The notes under the pieces are model-generated. The model saw only the letters and a program-made list of their open reading frames with translations. It searched no databases and was not told where the DNA came from. Shown piece after piece: positions 1 through 10,504 of a stretch of DNA of 64,000 nt. The DNA comes from Gilliamella bombicola. GTDB lineage: Bacteria; Pseudomonadota; Gammaproteobacteria; Enterobacterales; Orbaceae. Location: the NCBI RefSeq assembly GCF_900094945.1, contig NZ_FMAQ01000002.1, forward strand, positions 247,231 to 311,230. Reading direction: 5' to 3'. The position numbers and the translations under genes are program-made. Position 1 is the first letter of the stretch. Every line of letters starts with the position of its first letter.

Positions 1-1
1 T

Positions 2-424
<423 letters not shown>

Positions 425-460
425 AAAGTTAATTTAAGTGTAATAAATAAGGATAATAGA

Positions 461-1429
461 ATGATTGATTTTGGTGATTTTTACCAGATTATCGCAAAAA
501 ATAAACTGAGTCGCTGGCTAGAAGTATTACCAGCACAACTGGCAAACTGGCAAAATCAAAATATTGATAACCGTTTTAATCAATGGATCAACAGTATTAA
601 ACACTTACCGTCTATCATTCCAGATCAAATTGATTTACTCCATAGTGTATCTGTCAATAGTGAACAACCTATCTCGATAGGTGAACAGCAACGAATTACT
701 CAACTACTAAAAAACATGATGCCATGGCGCAAAGGCCCTTTTCACTTATATGGTATTGATGTTGATACAGAATGGCGTTCAGATTGGAAGTGGGAACGCT
801 TAATTAATCACATTGATAGTTTAGAAGGTAAAATTGTTTTAGACGTGGGGTGTAATAGTGGTTACCATTTATGGCGCATGATTGGTGCAGGAGCAAAACT
901 CGCTGTTGGAATTGATCCTATGGCACTTTACCTATGCCAATTTGAGGCTATTCGCAAATTACTGGGTAACGATCAAAGAGCGCATTTATTACCACTTGGC
1001 ATTGAGCAGCTACCCAAACTTGGTGCTTTTGATACAGTCTTCTCAATGGGTGTTTTATATCATCGCAGATCGCCACTTGATCATTTATTTCAATTAAAAG
1101 ATCAACTCGTTGAAGATGGTCAATTAGTACTTGAAACATTAGTCATTGATGGTGCTGAACATACAGCACTCATGCCGGGCGAACGCTATGCTCAAATGCG
1201 GAATGTTTATTTTATTCCATCTGTTCCAACAATGATTAATTGGTTAGAAAAATCTGGATTTTCTGATGCAAAACTGGTTGATATATCACTCACCAGTTTG
1301 GATGAACAACGTAAAACAGAATGGATGACATCGGATTCACTTGCAGACTTTTTAGATCCAATCGATTTAACCAAAACCATTGAAGGCTACCCTGCTCCAA
1401 TGCGGGCTGTTTTTATTGCTAAGAAATAA
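461..1429 (+). CDS. cmoB: CmoB, tRNA U34 carboxymethyltransferase
   Basis: CmoB transfers the carboxymethyl group of carboxy-SAM to 5-hydroxyuridine 34, giving cmo5U34 in tRNAs that read four-fold degenerate codons. At 322 aa it matches the E. coli enzyme (323 aa). The methyltransferase fold is visible from about residue 126 ([20 protein letters not shown]), followed by [29 protein letters not shown] and the end [11 protein letters not shown]. The ATG at 461 has a GGA-containing ribosome site just upstream (aaggataatag). It lies directly downstream of cmoA. Nothing unusual was seen. Confidence 0.97.
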   Translation: MIDFGDFYQIIAKNKLSRWLEVLPAQLANWQNQNIDNRFNQWINSIKHLPSIIPDQIDLLHSVSVNSEQPISIGEQQRITQLLKNMMPWRKGPFHLYGIDVDTEWRSDWKWERLINHIDSLEGKIVLDVGCNSGYHLWRMIGAGAKLAVGIDPMALYLCQFEAIRKLLGNDQRAHLLPLGIEQLPKLGAFDTVFSMGVLYHRRSPLDHLFQLKDQLVEDGQLVLETLVIDGAEHTALMPGERYAQMRNVYFIPSVPTMINWLEKSGFSDAKLVDISLTSLDEQRKTEWMTSDSLADFLDPIDLTKTIEGYPAPMRAVFIAKK

Positions 1430-1652
1430 AGTGAATTAATAATTATAAATGCCGAGGATTTCAAATGATTATCCAATCCCTTTTAATATTTACATTTTAT
1501 GTATTGTAAGTGGTATTTTTATGTAGAATGTTATAATATTAAAAGTAAAATATAAAAAAATTGTTAAAATTTTGAAAAGTATGCGTATTTAAATATAAAA
1601 CATAATAAAAAAAATGATTTTTAGATCTTTATATGAGGAATAGGAATAAATA

Positions 1653-4600
1653 ATGGAATTACTAAAATTAATCTTGCAACTGCCTTTCTATATTTTGCAA
1701 AAGGCTTGGGAAATAATCAGTTATTTTCTGCTTTTTTTATTAATTTTAGCAAAAGGATTTTTTTGGTTATTTAGTCCAATTATCGGTGATATAAAATGGT
1801 CAACACCAGATTGGTTACCTAATGCAAAAAGATTTTACTATGCAGTAGGTTCTACATTAAAAAAAATAAAAACTTTAATTGGTACAAGTATTATTTTGGG
1901 ATTTATTGCTTACTTTTCTGGTAATTACGCCTATCATTGGTATTTAAATCGTCCAAAACCGATTGAACCAGCACCTGTAGTAATAAATACCTATTCAGCT
2001 GAATTAACCCCACCAAGTACAAGTGACGGTATAATATATATCCAATTCATCGGTGCTAAACGCCCACCAATTCCTCTAGAATCAATCAACAAAGATGAAA
2101 TAACAGAAGGTATTACCATTTCACCAAACATTGAGGGGAAATGGACATGGTCAAATGATTCAATAATAAGATTCATACCAAAAGAGAGAAAGTGGCCACT
2201 TGGTATCGAATATACAGTCATATTGGATAAGTCAAAATTATTTGCTGAAAACAACGAACTAGAAAAAAATAGTGCAACCTTATCCTTTATTTCTCCTGAT
2301 TTCGAATATAAGTTCAAAAATCGAGGTGAGCTTTATTCCAATCCTACAGAAACTAATGTTAGGAATGTCATAAATACAGTCAAATTTAGTCATCCTGTTG
2401 ATAAGCAAAGTTTTGAAAAAAATATTGTTTTATCACTTTATGAAAAAGACAATAAATATGACAGTTTTTACGAAAAAAACTATGATAAATTCTTAAACCA
2501 TGTCGATTTTACTATAACCTATGGTGATAATGACAAAATTGCATATATAAAGAGTGCACCTATTCCCTTACTTGATAAAGAAGGTTATTTAAAAATGACA
2601 ATTAACAAGGGGGTTATGTCAGCTGTAGGTGGTAGCGCAATGAATTACGATATAAATAATAATGTAACTGTACCCGATAAATATCATTTAAGCGTTACAA
2701 AAACAGAGCTTACATTGGTCGAAAAAAGCAACGAAAAAATACAGCAGGTATTAGTATTATCATTAAGTCATGCAGTAAGATCTGAAGATGTATCAAAAGC
2801 AATCAAAGTTTGGCAATTACCTGAAAATAAAAATGGTTCGTATAATGAAAAATATAACAATAGCACTTCTGGTAGATACGAAATAAAATATAATGTAACA
2901 CCAGAAATACTCGAAAAAGCAACACCAATATCAATGAAACCAATTGATACTGAACTTACTTATCAGAATCAAATTAGCTTTGAATTCAAAACCGAACAAA
3001 ACTCAAAATTATATATTGAGGTTAATCAACCTTTATCTTCTCAAGAAGGGTATTTTTTAAAACAAGATTATCAGACAATATTGACAGTTCCTAGTTACCC
3101 AACTTATCTTGATTTTGCTGCATCAGGTTCTTTACTATCCTTATCAGGCGAAAAAAAATTACCAATCGTTTCACGTAATTTAGAACAAATGAAGTTAGAA
3201 ATGGATCGCGTTATTCCTTCACAACTTCAACATCTAGTAGCGTTTAATCAAAGCTACGAATTTAAAGATATGGATTTTGGTGAACTTGATAATGATCATT
3301 TTGTTGAAAAATATAGTATAACTAAAGATTTTACAGGAGCTCCAGAGGAAGTAAAATACACCAATGTCGATTTAACTCGTTACTTAACAGCCGATACAAA
3401 CGGTAATAAAAATCGGGGTGTCTTTTTATTAAGACTTTATGGGAAAAAAACGAAAGATACTCAATATGAGTTCATGGCATCTCGTTTTATTGTTGTGACT
3501 GATTTAGGAATTATAGCTAAAAAATCGCTTGATCAATCAAATGATCTATTTATTCAATCAATAAGCTCAGGTGAACCAATTAGTAATGCTAAAGTTTCAG
3601 TATTGGGAATGAATGGAATCACTATTACTTCACAAAAAACTGATAGTAACGGCCATGTCCACTTTTCACCATTATCTGAATATTATCAAGGTATTAAACC
3701 ACTTTTATATGTTGTTGAAAAAGGACGTGATTTATCATTTTTACCAATCAAAAGTTATGAAAGAAATTTAAATTTATCTCGTTTTGATATAGGTGGTATT
3801 CGTGAAACCATAGAAGGTGGAGAATTACGTTCACATATTTTTTCAGATAGAGGTATTTATCGTCCAGGTGATACATTCCACATTGGCACCATAGTTCGAG
3901 CACAAAATTGGGAAAATTCCTTGGAAGGGATCACTGTAGAAGCAGAAATTTATGATCCAAAATCCAATTTAGTACTAAAACAACCAATTGTACTAGATAA
4001 ATCAGGATTTAATGAGCTTAGCTATAAAACCAACTATGAGTCCCCTACTGGTGATTGGTATATTAATTTATATTTAAAAAATGATGATGATGAATCTCGG
4101 GTATTGTTAGGTTCTAGTTCAATTGTTGTTCGTGAATTTGAACCCGATAAAACAACCGTATCCCTAAAATTATTACCAGAGATAAAAGATGGGTGGTTAA
4201 AACCTCAAGATATTCAGGCTGAAATCAAAGCCAAAAACTTATTCGGTACAGATGCTGCTAATCGACGAGTAACAAATACATTGATTCTTGAACCTTCAAC
4301 CCCTTATTTTAAAAAATATGAGGACTACTATTTTTATCAAAACATTTCAGGGGGAAGAAATAGTTTTAAAGTTGAATTAGATGACAAAACAACAGATGAA
4401 AATGGTGTAGTAAAAATCGATCTTAATGAAAATATGCAAAGCTTTGAAGGCAACTATACATTAAGAATGTTAACAGACGTTTTTGAACCAGATAGCGGTC
4501 GAAGTGTTGCTGCAACAGCAAGCACCTTTGTATCACCAAATGATTATTTGGTTGGTGCAAAAGCTGATGGTAATTTAAGATACATTAATAAAGATTCGGT

Positions 4601-7600
4601 TCGTCATCTTGATTTTATAGCTATTAATCCTGCCCTAGAAAAAATAGAGTTATCTGATCTAAAACTTGTTTTAATTGAAGAAAAATATCTTTCAGTATTA
4701 GTCAAACAACCTTCGGGGGTTTATAAATACGAGTCACGCCGTAAAGAATCGGTACTATTAGAACAGCCATTTAAGATTAGTTCTGAAAAAACAACATACG
4801 AATTAGATAGCAAAAATCCAGGTAATTATATTATCCAAATTAGAAATAAAGACGATGAGTTACTTTACCAAAGCAAATACTCTATTGTGGGTACAGCTAA
4901 TATTACTCGTGATTTAGATCGTAATGCAGAACTAACATTAAAGATTAAAGATGCACAATATAATCCGGGTGACGAAATAGAGGTTTCAATCACTGCACCA
5001 TATGTAGGTAGTGGTATTATTACCATTGAACGCGACAAAGTGTATTCTTGGAAATGGTTCCATACAGACACCACAAGCTCAGTACAAAAAATAACACTTC
5101 CGAAAGACATTAGTGGCAATGGTTATATTAATGTCCAATTTATTCGTGACCCAAATTCAGATGAAATTTTTATGAGTCCACTTAGTTATGGTGTTATACC
5201 ATTCAAAATTTCAAATGAGCAATTTAACGATAAAATCGTATTACAAGCACCATCATTAATAAAACCTGGAGATAAACTGCCAATTACGTTACATACAAAT
5301 ACGCCACAAAAAGCGGTTGTATTTGCTGTAGACGAAGGAATTTTACAGGTCTCAAATTATAAACTTAAAGATCCATTGAATAGCTTTTTACGCAAAAAAG
5401 CACTATCAGTAAGAACTTCACAAATTTTAGATCTTATATTGCCAGAATTTCGTCATTTGTTGACAGCTTCCGCTCCTGGTGGTGATGGTGATAATGATGA
5501 TGTATTATCAAATCATTTAAATCCATTTAAACGCAAAGTAGACGAACCTGTATCCTATTGGTCAGGTATTATTGATGTAGATGGCGATAAAACCTTTGAA
5601 TATAAAGTGCCTGATTATTTTAATGGCAAAATTCGTATCATGGCTGTATCGGTTGGTGATAAAACAATGGGACATACTCAAATGTCAACAACTGTACATA
5701 ATGATATTGTTTTACAACCTAATGCCCCATATTTTGCTGCACCAGATGATGAGTTTGAAGTGTCACTAAATGTAACTAATCTGATTGAAAATATTGGAGA
5801 CAAAGTCATTCCGATCGATATTAAGGTTTCAACATCCCCTAACCTATCAATTATTGGCGACAGTAACAAAGCTATTGAATTAGCTAATGGCAAAACTGGA
5901 GTTTTAAAATTTAATTTTAAGGCAACCGACAAACTTGGTAATAGCGATCTTCACTTTTCAGCCAACTATAATGATATTACAATCACACGTGATGTTAGCC
6001 TTTCAATAAGGCCATTAACTGAATACAGATTAATCACAAAAATGGGAAGAATGGAAGATCATAAACAAACGTTTACTGATTTTAGAAACATGTATAGTAA
6101 CTTAAGTAAACGAGAAGCTGCCGCATCTTATTCACCATTTATACTAAGTAAAGGCCTAAGCACCTATTTACAAGACTACCCACACTATTGTTCAGAACAG
6201 ATTGTAAGTCGAGCAATTCCTGCTTTAATAGCGAGTAAATATCGTGATTTTGATCTGGCTTCGAAAGAAGGGATAGCACCATTATCAGAACTATTCCAAG
6301 TGTTGCAATCTCGTCAAAATAGTGAGGGTGCAATTGGTTTATGGTACTCAACTTACAATGTTAATCCTTTTATTACATTATATGCAGTAAACTTTATGCT
6401 TGAAGCAAAAGAAATGGGCTATAAAGTACCTAAAAAAATGCTTGATAATGCTAATAAATATCTGCAAACAATTGCTGTATCTAGAGATAATAGTACTTAT
6501 GGTTTAAGAGTCCGTGCTTATGCTATCTATTTATTAACAAGGCAAAATAAAGTAACAACAAGCTATTTAGCCTCTACCATGAGCGATCTTAATCGAAAAG
6601 AAGATTCATGGAAAAAAGATATAACGGCAATGTATTTAGCTTCATCTTATAAAATGTTAAAAATGGATAAAGAGGCAAATAAATTAATCAAACCTGTTTG
6701 GCAACAATTAGAAGCTGCATATGATCGTGCTTGGTGGCTAAACAACTATTATGATCCACTAGTCGTTAATGCAGGAAAAATCTATTTAATCGGCAAACAT
6801 TTTCCTGAAAAAGTAAAAGATATTCCTGCGCAAGCATTAGAAAATATGGTTATCATGCTGAATGAACAAAAATATACTACTCAATCATCAGCAATGACAA
6901 TATTGGCTTTAAGTAGTTATTCGCAGAGCATTGAACAATCAAATTTATCTAAAGATACCCTTCAAATTAATGCAATATCAAAAGATGGAGAAAAACAAAG
7001 AATTATTGCAAGTTTAAATGGAATTTTGACTAAAGGTAGGTTTAATGTTCAAGATACGCAATTAAACATAACTAATAAATCAAGCTTACCTGTTTGGTAT
7101 ATGTTTTCTGAACAAGGTTATGACAAAGATATCCCTAAAGAGCCAATTAAAGAGGGGCTTGAAGTATATCGTGAATTTACTGATCTTGATGGCAAACCTG
7201 TTGAACAAGTCAAACTTGGCGATAAAATTAACGTAACAGTTAGAATCCGAGCACTAGCAGATGAAGGTGCAACTAATATTGCCATTGTTGATTTACTACC
7301 AGGTGGTTTTGAAGTAGTACAACAACCAATAGATTCTCAGGAAGACGATTCTGACGAATATATTCAAGATAATGAAGAATACGATGACTATGAAGAAGAT
7401 GATTATGAAGAAGGTGATTATGATGAAAATTATGGTTGGGTTTCACCAATTGGTATAAAAACAGGAAAACATACTTGGTATCCTGAATATACAGATGTAC
7501 GTGAAGATCGTGTTATTATTTATGGTTCAACTTATAATAATAAAATACAAGAATTTACCTATCAGATCAAAGCAACCAATATAGGAACTTACAGTATTCC

Positions 7601-7688
7601 TCCTGCATTTGGAGAAGCAATGTATAATCGTGAGATTCAAGCTGTATCAAAAGGTGGACAAAAGATAAGCATCATCCCACAACAATAG
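1653..7688 (+). CDS. Large alpha-2-macroglobulin-like protein, membrane anchored
   Basis: A 2011-aa bacterial alpha-2-macroglobulin homologue. Such proteins trap attacking proteases in the periplasm through a reactive thioester. The thioester motif CSEQ is intact with Cys at residue 1513, inside DYPHYCSEQIVSRAIPAL. The bait region and macroglobulin beta domains precede it (FSDRGIYRPGDTFHIG near residue 735; VFAVDEGILQVSNY near 1225). The helical thioester domain and a C-terminal domain follow. The N-terminus has no lipobox: residues 20-42 and 74-92 are hydrophobic, so it is probably held in the inner membrane by transmembrane helices. It is longer than the E. coli homologue YfhM (1653 aa). 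Residues 1897-1930 are a run of Asp/Glu/Tyr. No penicillin-binding pbpC lies beside it, unlike in E. coli. Confidence 0.9.
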   Translation: MELLKLILQLPFYILQKAWEIISYFLLFLLILAKGFFWLFSPIIGDIKWSTPDWLPNAKRFYYAVGSTLKKIKTLIGTSIILGFIAYFSGNYAYHWYLNRPKPIEPAPVVINTYSAELTPPSTSDGIIYIQFIGAKRPPIPLESINKDEITEGITISPNIEGKWTWSNDSIIRFIPKERKWPLGIEYTVILDKSKLFAENNELEKNSATLSFISPDFEYKFKNRGELYSNPTETNVRNVINTVKFSHPVDKQSFEKNIVLSLYEKDNKYDSFYEKNYDKFLNHVDFTITYGDNDKIAYIKSAPIPLLDKEGYLKMTINKGVMSAVGGSAMNYDINNNVTVPDKYHLSVTKTELTLVEKSNEKIQQVLVLSLSHAVRSEDVSKAIKVWQLPENKNGSYNEKYNNSTSGRYEIKYNVTPEILEKATPISMKPIDTELTYQNQISFEFKTEQNSKLYIEVNQPLSSQEGYFLKQDYQTILTVPSYPTYLDFAASGSLLSLSGEKKLPIVSRNLEQMKLEMDRVIPSQLQHLVAFNQSYEFKDMDFGELDNDHFVEKYSITKDFTGAPEEVKYTNVDLTRYLTADTNGNKNRGVFLLRLYGKKTKDTQYEFMASRFIVVTDLGIIAKKSLDQSNDLFIQSISSGEPISNAKVSVLGMNGITITSQKTDSNGHVHFSPLSEYYQGIKPLLYVVEKGRDLSFLPIKSYERNLNLSRFDIGGIRETIEGGELRSHIFSDRGIYRPGDTFHIGTIVRAQNWENSLEGITVEAEIYDPKSNLVLKQPIVLDKSGFNELSYKTNYESPTGDWYINLYLKNDDDESRVLLGSSSIVVREFEPDKTTVSLKLLPEIKDGWLKPQDIQAEIKAKNLFGTDAANRRVTNTLILEPSTPYFKKYEDYYFYQNISGGRNSFKVELDDKTTDENGVVKIDLNENMQSFEGNYTLRMLTDVFEPDSGRSVAATASTFVSPNDYLVGAKADGNLRYINKDSVRHLDFIAINPALEKIELSDLKLVLIEEKYLSVLVKQPSGVYKYESRRKESVLLEQPFKISSEKTTYELDSKNPGNYIIQIRNKDDELLYQSKYSIVGTANITRDLDRNAELTLKIKDAQYNPGDEIEVSITAPYVGSGIITIERDKVYSWKWFHTDTTSSVQKITLPKDISGNGYINVQFIRDPNSDEIFMSPLSYGVIPFKISNEQFNDKIVLQAPSLIKPGDKLPITLHTNTPQKAVVFAVDEGILQVSNYKLKDPLNSFLRKKALSVRTSQILDLILPEFRHLLTASAPGGDGDNDDVLSNHLNPFKRKVDEPVSYWSGIIDVDGDKTFEYKVPDYFNGKIRIMAVSVGDKTMGHTQMSTTVHNDIVLQPNAPYFAAPDDEFEVSLNVTNLIENIGDKVIPIDIKVSTSPNLSIIGDSNKAIELANGKTGVLKFNFKATDKLGNSDLHFSANYNDITITRDVSLSIRPLTEYRLITKMGRMEDHKQTFTDFRNMYSNLSKREAAASYSPFILSKGLSTYLQDYPHYCSEQIVSRAIPALIASKYRDFDLASKEGIAPLSELFQVLQSRQNSEGAIGLWYSTYNVNPFITLYAVNFMLEAKEMGYKVPKKMLDNANKYLQTIAVSRDNSTYGLRVRAYAIYLLTRQNKVTTSYLASTMSDLNRKEDSWKKDITAMYLASSYKMLKMDKEANKLIKPVWQQLEAAYDRAWWLNNYYDPLVVNAGKIYLIGKHFPEKVKDIPAQALENMVIMLNEQKYTTQSSAMTILALSSYSQSIEQSNLSKDTLQINAISKDGEKQRIIASLNGILTKGRFNVQDTQLNITNKSSLPVWYMFSEQGYDKDIPKEPIKEGLEVYREFTDLDGKPVEQVKLGDKINVTVRIRALADEGATNIAIVDLLPGGFEVVQQPIDSQEDDSDEYIQDNEEYDDYEEDDYEEGDYDENYGWVSPIGIKTGKHTWYPEYTDVREDRVIIYGSTYNNKIQEFTYQIKATNIGTYSIPPAFGEAMYNREIQAVSKGGQKISIIPQQ

Positions 7689-7698
7689 TTATTTACAA

Positions 7699-8048
7699 CT
7701 AACCATTCACTAAAACGGGCTTATGCCCGTTTTTCAATAAAAGAACCATTATATAGTTACTTTGAGTTGAATTAATTAACCCAGAACTATCAGTTGTTGA
7801 AGGTTTTGCTATAAAATTTAACGATTGATTACCGTAAGACAATGTATGCTTACTGTACTCAAATGTATAATTCACACTTGATTTTGCTGGAATGGTTAAT
7901 TCCTTCACATCAACAATCACTTTAATTTCATTCGGGGTTGGGTTGTCAATCATACGATCAACTAAGCTAGACTAAAAGTTATCTGAACCAAAACAACCAA
8001 CCAATGTTATATTGCAGACTAGCAACAAAAAATGTTTTATTTTTTCAT
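7699..8048 (-). pseudogene. Decayed lipoprotein gene (start-proximal frameshift plus nonsense codon)
   Basis: Reading the minus strand, ATGAAAAAA at 8048 is followed, in a shifted frame, by a lipoprotein signal (IKHFLLLVCNITLVGC, lipobox LVGC). The same frame runs FGSDNF, a TAG stop at 7972-7974, then SSLVDRM and a further 83 codons to 7699. Two lesions are therefore visible: one base missing from the A6 run after the ATG, and an in-frame TAG. The remaining 84-codon frame (from 7953) could be translated from its internal ATG but would have no signal peptide. I do not recognise the mature part (IDNPTPNEIKVIVDVKEL, then a beta-rich stretch). It is convergent with the macroglobulin gene. Confidence 0.6.
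7712..7737. terminator. Intrinsic terminator after the macroglobulin gene
   Basis: The hairpin AAACGGGC-TTAT-GCCCGTTT followed by a T run lies 24 bases after the macroglobulin stop. On the other strand it is also A/T flanked, and it overlaps the 3' end of the decayed lipoprotein gene, so it may work in both directions. Confidence 0.75.
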
Positions 8049-8169
8049 CGCATTAATTTTTAAAGGTTTTAAAAAGAGCCAGATGTTATCATAAATTTGA
8101 AATGAGGTTGGGTCAGTTAATAATAAGCTAAATATAGCAGAATACTGTTTTGGAAGGCTTTATACATAA

Positions 8170-8197
8170 AAAAACAACTTCAAGCTGAAGTTCTTTT
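8170..8197 (-). terminator. Terminator downstream of tRNA-Leu
   Basis: Hairpin AACTTCA-AGC-TGAAGTT (8176-8192) is followed on the minus strand by a T-rich run (the complement of aaaaaaac). It lies 13 bases beyond the tRNA 3' end. A T run on the other side makes it symmetrical. Confidence 0.7.
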
Positions 8198-8205
8198 TGT
8201 GGACT

Positions 8206-8292
8206 TGGTGCCAGTGGTCGGACTCGAACCGACACGCTTTTAAGGGCGGCGGATTTTGAATCCGCTGCGTCTACCAATTTCGCCACACTGGC
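8206..8292 (-). tRNA. tRNA-Leu (anticodon CAA)
   Basis: The minus strand folds as a class II tRNA with acceptor GCCAGTG/CACTGGC, discriminator A and an encoded CCA. The D-loop region GGCGAAATTGGTAGACGC is typical of tRNA-Leu. The anticodon loop is TTCAAAA (anticodon CAA, reads UUG). A long variable arm and the T arm GTCGGTTCGAGTCCGAC follow. Length is 87 nt including CCA. Confidence 0.97.
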
Positions 8293-8390
8293 ATTAAACG
8301 TGTAAATAAGTAAACGTTAGCATTATACTTAGCTTTGCAATATCTGCAACAAGTATTATCGTAAAGTGCTTTATATGCCTAAAAAACAAA

Positions 8391-8633
8391 CTAATATCTA
8401 GGTTTCCATGCGGGTAATTTTTTAAGGATTATATAAGCCGTCTGCTTAGCTATTGCATTATCAATATTGTAATTTTTAGCATATTGTAATGTGACTTCAT
8501 GCCATTTTTCATTAAATGTTTTCATTGTGCCATCTTTATGAGCACAATGCTTACAATATCTTTTAGACATATCAAGCAACGGATAATCAGCAATAGCCAT
8601 CATTGGCATGCCACAAGCAATACACATTTTCAT
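8391..8633 (-). CDS. Small zinc-ribbon domain protein
   Basis: An 80-aa protein starting MKMCIACGMPM and carrying a second pair YCKHCAH about 18 residues later, so four cysteines form one likely zinc ribbon of the type found in a family of small uncharacterised proteins. The rest (residues 38-80) is helical and basic, with AIAKQTAYIILKKLPAW. No enzymatic motif is visible and the function is unknown; protein or nucleic-acid binding would be a guess. It stands alone between the tRNA-Leu gene and the DUF1289 gene on the same strand. Confidence 0.75.
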   Translation of the reverse strand: MKMCIACGMPMMAIADYPLLDMSKRYCKHCAHKDGTMKTFNEKWHEVTLQYAKNYNIDNAIAKQTAYIILKKLPAWKPRY

Positions 8634-8753
8634 ATTCTAAATTCCAATAAAATTAAAAAAGTGACTCAATAATTGCCATCTTTATACGTATAAAAAATCC
8701 TACTCTTAGTTACACAAGATTACAATATACAATTAAAAAGAGATAAATAGATT

Positions 8754-9005
8754 TCAAAAATTAAGATCAAATTGTGATGTAAGTGGATCTAATTGTGGTT
8801 GTGGTTGCTGTGATAATAAATAACGGCGCCTTGCTGCCCGTTGTTTGCATAAACGCAAAACATCTTGCTTTTGACTATCACTCAAAGTTAACCACTTAAA
8901 GCGTTCGTCTCTTGAGCGATAGCAGGTAATACAATAGCCTTGTTTATCAGTTTCACAAACTCGTTTACAAGGGCTTGGAATATCAAAAAATTCAATCTGA
9001 TCCAA
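8754..9005 (-). CDS. DUF1289 (YdhL-like) small cysteine-rich protein
   Basis: An 83-aa member of the DUF1289 family, which includes E. coli YdhL. The diagnostic block is SPCKRVCETDKQGYCITCYR (four Cys) followed by RDERFKWLTLSDSQKQDVLRLCKQRAARR. The start is a TTG at 9005, supported by a GAGGA ribosome site six bases upstream; no in-frame ATG precedes the Cys block. The C-terminal tail (QPQPQLDPLTSQFDLNF) is low complexity. Function is unknown in the family. It lies 36 bases downstream of hemA on the same strand, so it may be co-transcribed. Confidence 0.8.
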   Translation of the reverse strand: MDQIEFFDIPSPCKRVCETDKQGYCITCYRSRDERFKWLTLSDSQKQDVLRLCKQRAARRRYLLSQQPQPQLDPLTSQFDLNF

Positions 9006-9041
9006 TTTATTCCTCGTTTTTTAGACAAAGCGATATATTTA

Positions 9042-10313
9042 CTAATGTTCTTTTAAGCCCAAACCTTTACTAAGCACTTTGAAACAGTCATCACAATCAT
9101 GTGTAGCGGCATGGAGTAATGTTTGAGTCGGTGCGTGGATTAATTTATTGGTTAAACGATGGGAAAACTCAGCAAAAACATCGTCAATATTAGCACCCTG
9201 CTTGATAGCATTTAAAGCTTTTATTTGTAATTCACGCTTAATACTTTCCGCATTACTACGATACTGCTTAACATAAGCAACTGCATGTCTAGTTTTAATC
9301 CAATCAATGAAATGTTCAGCTTGTTCTTGAATAAGATATTGTGCTTCTTTAGCGGCAATAGCGCGTTGCTCTAAATTACTTTCAACCGTTTTTTGTAAGT
9401 CATCAATAGTGTAAAGATGCACATTATCAAGCTGATTAACCTCTTCCTCAACATCGCGAGGCACTGCTAAATCAATAAACAGCATTTGACGGTAATTCCT
9501 AGCGTGTAAAGTGCGTTCAACCATCCCTTTACCTATGATAGGTAAAGGGCTTGCTGTTGAACTAATCACAATATCAACATCTTTAAGTCGATTAGCAATA
9601 TCAGGCAATGAAATGATTTCTGCATCAATACCAGCCGCAAGTTTTAATGCCTTTTCACGGGTACGATTGGCAATAATCACGTGATTAAACCCATGCGGTT
9701 TTAAGTAGCGAGAGATAAGTTCTATCGTTTCCCCTGCTCCAACAAGCATAATATTTAAATGAGAAGTATCAACAAAAAGATTGCGAGCAACTAAACAAGC
9801 GGCATAGGCAACAGATGCTGTATTAGCACCAATATTAGTTTCACTGCGGACAATTTTTGCTACATGAAACACGGTTTGAAATAGTTTTTTTAATTGGACG
9901 GATAAACAGTTTTGTTTTTGAGCAAAACTATATGCCTGCTTAACTTGTCCTAAAATTTGTGGCTCACCAATGATCATTGAGTCCAAACCGCTAGCAACCG
10001 ACATCAAATGCTCAACAGCGTGTTGGTCGTCATACCAATAGAGTGAGTCTTGATATAACTCAATATCAAGATCATGAAATTGCCCCAACCAACTTTCTAC
10101 AGACTGTTTTAATCTAAGATAGTCAGTTTGATGCTCATAACTCAAATAAATTTCTGTTCGATTGCAGGTAGACAAAATGACACATCCTTCAACCAAAGGA
10201 TGTTGGTATAGGCTGTATAGCGCTTTATCGACAATCTCAGTAGGAAAAGCAAGTCTCTCCCTTAAAGCGACTGGCGCAGTTTTATGATTAACACCAAAAA
10301 TTGTAATGGACAT
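9042..10313 (-). CDS. hemA: HemA, glutamyl-tRNA reductase
   Basis: First committed enzyme of C5-pathway tetrapyrrole synthesis: it reduces glutamyl-tRNA(Glu) to glutamate-1-semialdehyde with NADPH. At 423 aa it matches the family. The start MSITIFGVNHKTAPV is typical, and the catalytic cysteine is Cys50 in STCNRTEIY. The NADP domain shows MLVGAGETIELISRYL and VIIANRTREKA. Further landmarks are SGLDSMIIGEPQILGQVKQAY and FIDLAVPRDVEEEV. It is divergent from lolB across 191 bases, the same arrangement as in E. coli. Confidence 0.97.
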   Translation of the reverse strand: MSITIFGVNHKTAPVALRERLAFPTEIVDKALYSLYQHPLVEGCVILSTCNRTEIYLSYEHQTDYLRLKQSVESWLGQFHDLDIELYQDSLYWYDDQHAVEHLMSVASGLDSMIIGEPQILGQVKQAYSFAQKQNCLSVQLKKLFQTVFHVAKIVRSETNIGANTASVAYAACLVARNLFVDTSHLNIMLVGAGETIELISRYLKPHGFNHVIIANRTREKALKLAAGIDAEIISLPDIANRLKDVDIVISSTASPLPIIGKGMVERTLHARNYRQMLFIDLAVPRDVEEEVNQLDNVHLYTIDDLQKTVESNLEQRAIAAKEAQYLIQEQAEHFIDWIKTRHAVAYVKQYRSNAESIKRELQIKALNAIKQGANIDDVFAEFSHRLTNKLIHAPTQTLLHAATHDCDDCFKVLSKGLGLKEH

Positions 10314-10504
10314 TGCATCGCTTCTTTTTTGAAGGTTATATATTGATATAATTATTTTATTTATATTAAACGAGCTCTAAACCTATATTATACATAAAAA
10401 AAGAATAAAGATTAATTTACATAGTTACTTTTTCTTATTCAGATAATTATCGGTTATAATACACTCATCGTTGACAACAAACACTAACAACTAAGAGTTA
10501 CTTC

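Noticed and set aside
1430-1652. Possible small gene or RNA in the gap between cmoB and the macroglobulin gene
   Set aside because: Only very AT-rich DNA with no supported open frame or stable hairpin was found.
5581-5769. Open frame inside the macroglobulin gene in another frame (and similar ones inside mfd, topA, hisG)
   Set aside because: They overlap strongly conserved genes in another frame and have no motif or ribosome site of their own.
8206-8292. tRNA-Leu as an integration site of a genomic island
   Set aside because: No integrase and no repeat of the tRNA 3' end was seen nearby; neighbours on both sides are ordinary genes.
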